64,000 bases of DNA from Plasmodiophora brassicae. Taxonomy: Eukaryota; Endomyxa; Phytomyxea; Plasmodiophorida; Plasmodiophoridae. The notes under the pieces are model-generated. The model worked only from the letters and a program-made list of their open reading frames with translations, searched no databases and was not told the origin of the DNA. This document shows positions 60,532-64,000 of the stretch, piece after piece (within the stretch, counting starts at the first letter, position 1; the number at the start of each line of letters is the position of its first letter). Position numbers and translations under genes: made by a program. The stretch covers positions 496,001 to 560,000 of the forward strand of contig JASFAU010000017.1 in assembly GCA_039704465.1 (NCBI GenBank), in the 5' to 3' direction.

Positions 60532-61533
60532 TCACAACGTGACACGACCGTAAACGGGGTGATGATCGGACAGGTCTGCGTTCGTGATCGGATGCCTGGC
60601 CGTGTGCACACGAAGCGTAGTTGCGTTGGGCAGAGATGATTGCCCCCGAAGGCGCAGCGACAGGACATAATCCAAGTGTTCGTGCTTCGTGTCCCCAATG
60701 CGCGCCATGTAGGAATTCGTGTCCGGATCCATCGAGTGATCCGGCGTTGTGCGACGCTTTGTGAGCGTCATCGGGGCCGCTTGCAGCACGTGCACCATTT
60801 CGTTCCATTCCTCCGTTTCCTGGTCGCTGGCCGCCTCCGCATACCCGTTGACGTTCAAGTCGCCGGCCACGATCATCACATCCAAGCGGGCGTTCTCTTC
60901 CCGGTCGACGAACTGCCGAATCTGCCGAAGCTGATCCTGTCGTACCTCTCGAGCCGCTTCATATGCCGTATTAGAGAACGATACACACAGCGGATCGTTC
61001 GCCTGGAGGTGCGTCCCAATGATCCCCACCGATTTGCCGTCGATGCGGGTCTCGACGAAGATGATCCCCTTTGCTGCGAAACAGTCCAGCCCGCAGCACT
61101 TTTGGAATGTCAGCGATGATTCCCGAATCAGCATCGATCGTAACGCGATCATAACGCCACCATTAATCAAGAACGGGTGGCGCGCAGGCTTCACAATGTG
61201 GTCGAAGCCCATGAGCGACAGGTCGTTGGCCAAGCGATTCACCGTCGACTTGGCAAACGCCTCCTGCAGGACGTCGACCACGTCGAGTCGCGGCGATCGC
61301 ATGACTTTGGCCGAGGCGATATGTTCAACGCGGTCGACGTTGGGGACGTACATCACCCACTGGAGGGTCGATGGGAACGATTGCACGTTGTACGATACCA
61401 AGTTGACAACGCCGCGTTCGGGTGTCCGGTGACGTCCCCAGATCGCCTCGCGTGCCGGGTTCCAATGTGCCATATGAATGATCAGACAGGCCAATAGCGG
61501 GGCCCATTGGCGGAAACGGGTTGAGGAGTGCAT
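60532..61533 (-). CDS. Secreted sphingomyelinase-like phosphodiesterase (EEP fold)
   Basis: Intronless, 333 residues. The N-terminus has a signal-like segment (WAPLLACLIIHMAHW). Endonuclease/exonuclease/phosphatase motifs appear in order: NLVSYNVQS, VDVLQEAF (metal-binding Glu), GGVMIALRS, KGIIFVETRIDGKSVGIIGTHLQA (catalytic His), VMIVAGDLNVNGY (D-x-N), and HLDYVLSL to LSDHHPVYGRV (catalytic D-H). The CCGLDCF-AAKG stretch and spacing match secreted neutral sphingomyelinases, which cleave sphingomyelin to ceramide and phosphocholine. The P-loop-less fold and lack of a C-terminal TM favour a secreted digestive or defence enzyme. No intron in 1 kb is unusual here and may point to bacterial origin; that is inference. 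Confidence 0.85.
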   Translation of the reverse strand: MHSSTRFRQWAPLLACLIIHMAHWNPAREAIWGRHRTPERGVVNLVSYNVQSFPSTLQWVMYVPNVDRVEHIASAKVMRSPRLDVVDVLQEAFAKSTVNRLANDLSLMGFDHIVKPARHPFLINGGVMIALRSMLIRESSLTFQKCCGLDCFAAKGIIFVETRIDGKSVGIIGTHLQANDPLCVSFSNTAYEAAREVRQDQLRQIRQFVDREENARLDVMIVAGDLNVNGYAEAASDQETEEWNEMVHVLQAAPMTLTKRRTTPDHSMDPDTNSYMARIGDTKHEHLDYVLSLRLRGQSSLPNATTLRVHTARHPITNADLSDHHPVYGRVTL

Positions 61534-62159
61534 CGATCACCTCCCGCTCGGTACGCGACGCGCGAACGCTGACGTTGTCGACAATGCAGCCCAGCCGTGT
61601 GTCGTGGAGAGTCCTGTTGACCGCGTTGGCCGGGTCAGGTCGCAGTGCAGGGACACCGGAATTTGATTTGCCGCACTGCAAACTCCCTGGATGGGGTACT
61701 ATGACATGCAGGGCTCGGATGTCGAAAATAGCTTTTCCGTTATATGAACACATCGTCGGAGGAAGAGGTTGTGCCGAACGTTCGGCAGAGCGTCGACGAG
61801 GCATTGGCCCGCATGGGCTTGCAAACCTGGGGCGATTGAGCAATATCTGGGGCTCTTGATAAATAGAGACGCTTGCGTTTGCGATCCTCTTGCGCTGGGG
61901 CGCTTGAGGTCTATTCTGACAAACAATCTACAGAGGAAAGACGTTATCCGGTAGCAAAATGGACACCTTCCCCGTACCCTCCCCCTTATGTACGGTCGGG
62001 GGCACTGCGACCCCGTCGGCGCAATCTACGGCAAGAGAGACGTCTTTCGGGGCGTCTGCAGTTGACGAGTTCGTTCTACCTACCGATCGTGCTGTTATCG
62101 ACTTGCGTTCCAGGGTTCACTTTGCTTGTTGACGGCGTTCTAGGTCGGTGCTAACGAAG
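61534..62159. other. Intergenic region with no supported gene
   Basis: About 626 bp upstream of the sphingomyelinase-like gene. Short frames only (for example 61478-61859 plus), without motifs. Confidence 0.4.
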
Positions 62160-62645
62160 GTCGGCGGCGTCATGTTCGACTGGGCGCCGCTGGAGCCACA
62201 ATATAAACGCACAGCCTATTTGACATGGACCTGTTCGTCCGCGAAATTGCCACACTCGAGTACCGGGCCAGCAGCTTGAAACTTCCGTACTCGCCACCTC
62301 CACGTAGCGGGGCCGGCATCCAGCACCAATGACAGTCTATCCGCTCCACAGATCAATACGCATGGTCGAAAGAGGAGCGCCTGGCCCTGTAGTACTGCAG
62401 AGCGCGGTCGCCAAGCGCATGCACCCCGTGGTCGTTGCCTTGGTCAGTACAGCACGACGGTCACGCGACCATACCGTATCCGTCAGATGTGCAGATGTCA
62501 GGTGCTTGAAACGTCGTTGCGCTCCATCAGGCTCGTTCAGCTTCTGCAATGCTCATCATCATATCCTGCTCGTCCGGGCCGCGGAAGAACGCGTCTCTGC
62601 CGGACGCGACATCGTAAGATCGCCCGCATCAGCGATGAGCTGAGC
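62160..62645 (+). repeat. Dispersed repeat copy 2 (partner of 21.18-21.83 kb)
   Basis: Blocks shared with the minus strand at 21180-21830: VGGVMFDWAPLE at 62160, CCGCTCCACAGATCAATACG at 62340, and CGCTCCATCAGGCTCGTTCAGC at 62519 through RAAEERV to CATCAGCGATGAGCT at 62628. No intact frame spans them. Confidence 0.6.
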
Positions 62646-63010
62646 GCCGGCCTTGATCGGCCTCCGCCACAACAGGTTCCCGGGAGGCGACTTCTGCGAG
62701 AACCTGCTCCCGCTGCTGCCAGAGCGTGGTGTTCAGCTCGGCGCGGTGCGCCTGCAGCCGGGTGCTTCCACCACCATCGCAGGTTGATGCATATTATGGT
62801 CGCGGCGCCGTGCGCATCTGGGGTGTCGGGTGCGTCTGGGGTCTGTTGTTGTTCCTGCCGTTGGGCAAACCGTCACGAACGAACACGACGAGTTGATCAC
62901 CGACTGACGTCGGTCTCCCCAGCGACGACACCCGGCTTGGACACGACGATTGCCTGCGCTGACACCAGATTCAGGTACGGCTCGTCGCAACGTTCCCAAC
63001 GCACCAGTCT
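62629..63010 (-). CDS. Possible small gene with a coiled-coil 3' exon
   Basis: Two protein-like pieces on the minus strand. Upstream is RWERCDEPYLNLVSAQAIVV followed by SKPGVVAGETDVSR. Downstream, in a different frame after a possible intron ending GGCTGCAG, is AHRAELNTTLWQQREQVLAE followed by VASREPVVAEADQ to a TGA at 62629. The heptad-like 3' piece suggests a coiled coil. The splice between them was not fixed. Confidence 0.3.
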
Positions 63011-63158
63011 CCTCCCGTGTCGTGTCACGGTGCGCCCTGTTGTGGCGTGCCCCGCAGACGTGTCACTACTGTCCTCCGATTTGCACGCCCTAATAATGCC
63101 CTAATTGGCAGGTGCTGTGCGCCAGGCATCCACACGGCACACATGCACAGCGGCGGCG

Positions 63159-63557
63159 TCATCCGGATCTGGTTGCGTTGTATTCCTCGAGTTCTTGCCA
63201 GTAGACGGTCCAGACGCAGTTCGCGCAGTTGCAGCCGCAGCAGCTCTCCGGCGACGGCTCCTTCGGCGGGTACAACGGGCAGAACGCGCGACACGCCCGC
63301 CGCGGCTCCACCGCGTCGTCGCCGGTGCGCCGCTCGCTCAACCGACGCTCCAGGTCGGCGAACGCCTTCATCCCGGCGCTGTCCCTCGTACTGAGCCACC
63401 TGCGCCACGCTCGCCGGATCGCCATCGACGGCCACAGCGCCGCAACACAAAAATCGGTCGCGACGTCGCCCACATTCCACAGCAGCACATTTTTCAGTGC
63501 GGGAAGGTGTGCCGGGCGCGGAATCACAATCGGCAGCTGCATCCGTTGTCCCGTCAT
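63159..63557 (-). CDS. OXLD1-like protein (oxidoreductase-like Cys domain)
   Basis: Open frame of 132 residues from MTGQRMQLPIVIPRP. The C-terminal 35 residues read PPKEPSPESCCGCNCANCVW then TVYWQELEEYN. This matches the P-x-P-x-x-C-C-x-x-x-C-x-x-C-V-W-x-x-Y-x-x-E-L-x-x-Y pattern of oxidoreductase-like domain proteins (OXLD1 and fungal relatives), small mitochondrial proteins of ill-defined function. The preceding 90 residues are basic and amphipathic. Its start lies only 19 bp from that of the divergent U-box gene, so the two must share a promoter. Confidence 0.75.
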   Translation of the reverse strand: MTGQRMQLPIVIPRPAHLPALKNVLLWNVGDVATDFCVAALWPSMAIRRAWRRWLSTRDSAGMKAFADLERRLSERRTGDDAVEPRRACRAFCPLYPPKEPSPESCCGCNCANCVWTVYWQELEEYNATRSG

Positions 63558-63576
63558 TTTGGTTATTGTTCCGGGG

Positions 63577-64000
63577 ATGACGTTGCCGAAGGAACGGCTG
63601 GAGTCGTTCCTGTGCCCGATCACGTTGGAGGTGATGGTCGACCCGGTCGTGGCGGCGGACGGGCACTCGTACGAGCGCAAGGCGATCTCGAGGTGGATCC
63701 GTGGGCGGGGACGGGCGACGAGCCCGGTGACGAATCTGCCGCTGCGGTCGCGGGACCTGCGACCCAACTACGCCCTGAAGCAGGCGATACACGAGTTCAC
63801 GGCGATGCACGCCGCGCAGCACCCGCGTCCGATATTTCGTGCGAAGCGGAGGACTCGGAAACGGATTCGAGGCAAACCCAAATCCGAGACGACGTCCCAG
63901 ATCACTCTTGAACAAATGTTCGGGGAATTCTCGGAGACCCTCTTCACATCGCCACCAGGCTCGTTGCCGTCGTTTCCGAATCCGTCTCCAGTTTCCCCGC
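63577..64000 (+). CDS. U-box E3 ubiquitin ligase, C-terminus beyond window
   Basis: Open from the ATG at 63577 to the window edge. Residues 3-75 are a U-box: LPKERLESFLCPITLEVMVDPVV in sequence, ADGHSYERKAISRWI, then SPVTNLPLRSRDLRPNYALK and QAIHEF. U-boxes take the RING fold without zinc and recruit E2 enzymes. A basic linker (AKRRTRKRIRGKPKSE) and a Ser/Pro-rich region follow. Substrate-binding repeats would lie outside the window. The N-terminus is only two residues before the domain, so the start is well supported. Confidence 0.85.
   Translation, partial: MTLPKERLESFLCPITLEVMVDPVVAADGHSYERKAISRWIRGRGRATSPVTNLPLRSRDLRPNYALKQAIHEFTAMHAAQHPRPIFRAKRRTRKRIRGKPKSETTSQITLEQMFGEFSETLFTSPPGSLPSFPNPSPVSP

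Noticed and set aside
1..64000. CRISPR array, tRNA, rRNA, or complete transposon
   Set aside because: No regular 25-40-bp repeat/spacer series, no cloverleaf or rRNA core sequence, and no transposase or reverse-transcriptase motif was found by reading; covariance and domain scans would be needed to exclude small or diverged ones.
1..64000. Giant-virus origin, prompted by the many ankyrin genes
   Set aside because: Dense spliceosomal introns, Integrator, proteasome, EARP and dynein-2 subunits are cellular; no viral core gene was seen.

Overview
The window is nuclear DNA of a GC-rich, intron-dense protist. Several genes are recognisable only when interrupted by very short GT-AG introns (those I delimited are 49-83 nt, mostly 52-62), and the informational genes are eukaryotic: proteasome alpha2, Integrator subunit 4, the EARP subunit VPS50/syndetin, maspardin, a chromodomain protein and a U-box protein. 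A dynein-2 intermediate chain (WDR60-like) and an NDK/DPY-30/adenylate-kinase fusion imply that the organism builds a cilium or flagellum. A BT1-type folate/biopterin transporter and a heptatricopeptide-like repeat protein point to a free-living protist rather than an animal or fungus; I cannot name the lineage. I saw no rRNA, tRNA, CRISPR array or prokaryotic operon structure.

Layout. 0-5.3 kb: organelle-type helical repeat protein (running off the left edge), a secreted mucin-like protein with a repeated VGCTV motif, and PSMA2. 5.6-15.2 kb: BT1 transporter, first SKP1-like/ankyrin protein, maspardin, a four-TM protein, a chromodomain protein and an orphan gene. 16.2-19.2 kb: the nine-exon NDK-NDK-NDK-DPY30-AK-AK gene. 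19.4-29.1 kb: a secreted ankyrin protein, two orphan genes, a nucleoside-phosphorylase-fold protein and two more SKP1-like/ankyrin genes. 29.5-38.5 kb: a small secreted histidine-rich protein, INTS4, WDR60 and an arrestin-fold protein. 38.9-40.1 kb: a decayed orphan gene duplicated as a large inverted repeat. 40.5-45.9 kb: a small membrane protein, a GT32-type glycosyltransferase, and a type II membrane protein with laminin-type EGF repeats. 45.9-53.5 kb: a tandem array of three paralogous receptors with a Cys-rich N-terminus, leucine-rich repeats, a SUEL-type lectin domain, a Thr/Ser-rich stalk, one TM segment and a conserved cytoplasmic tail. 53.8-57.2 kb: VPS50. 57.2-60.4 kb: a patchwork of gene fragments, direct and inverted repeats and a chimeric ORF. 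60.5-64 kb: secreted sphingomyelinase-type phosphodiesterase, an OXLD1-like protein and a divergent U-box gene.

The most distinctive content is (i) the LRR + SUEL-lectin receptor array, with one LRR per small exon and a conserved tail; (ii) a multicopy family joining an SKP1/POZ-like domain to ankyrin repeats behind a hydrophobic N-terminus; and (iii) pervasive palindromic duplication (hairpins of 22-81 bp arms and inverted duplicates of about 0.1-0.5 kb) beside shuffled pieces of both families and of the adenylate-kinase gene. Exon boundaries given below were derived by eye from frame continuity, splice dinucleotides and protein-family fit; they are models, not transcript evidence.
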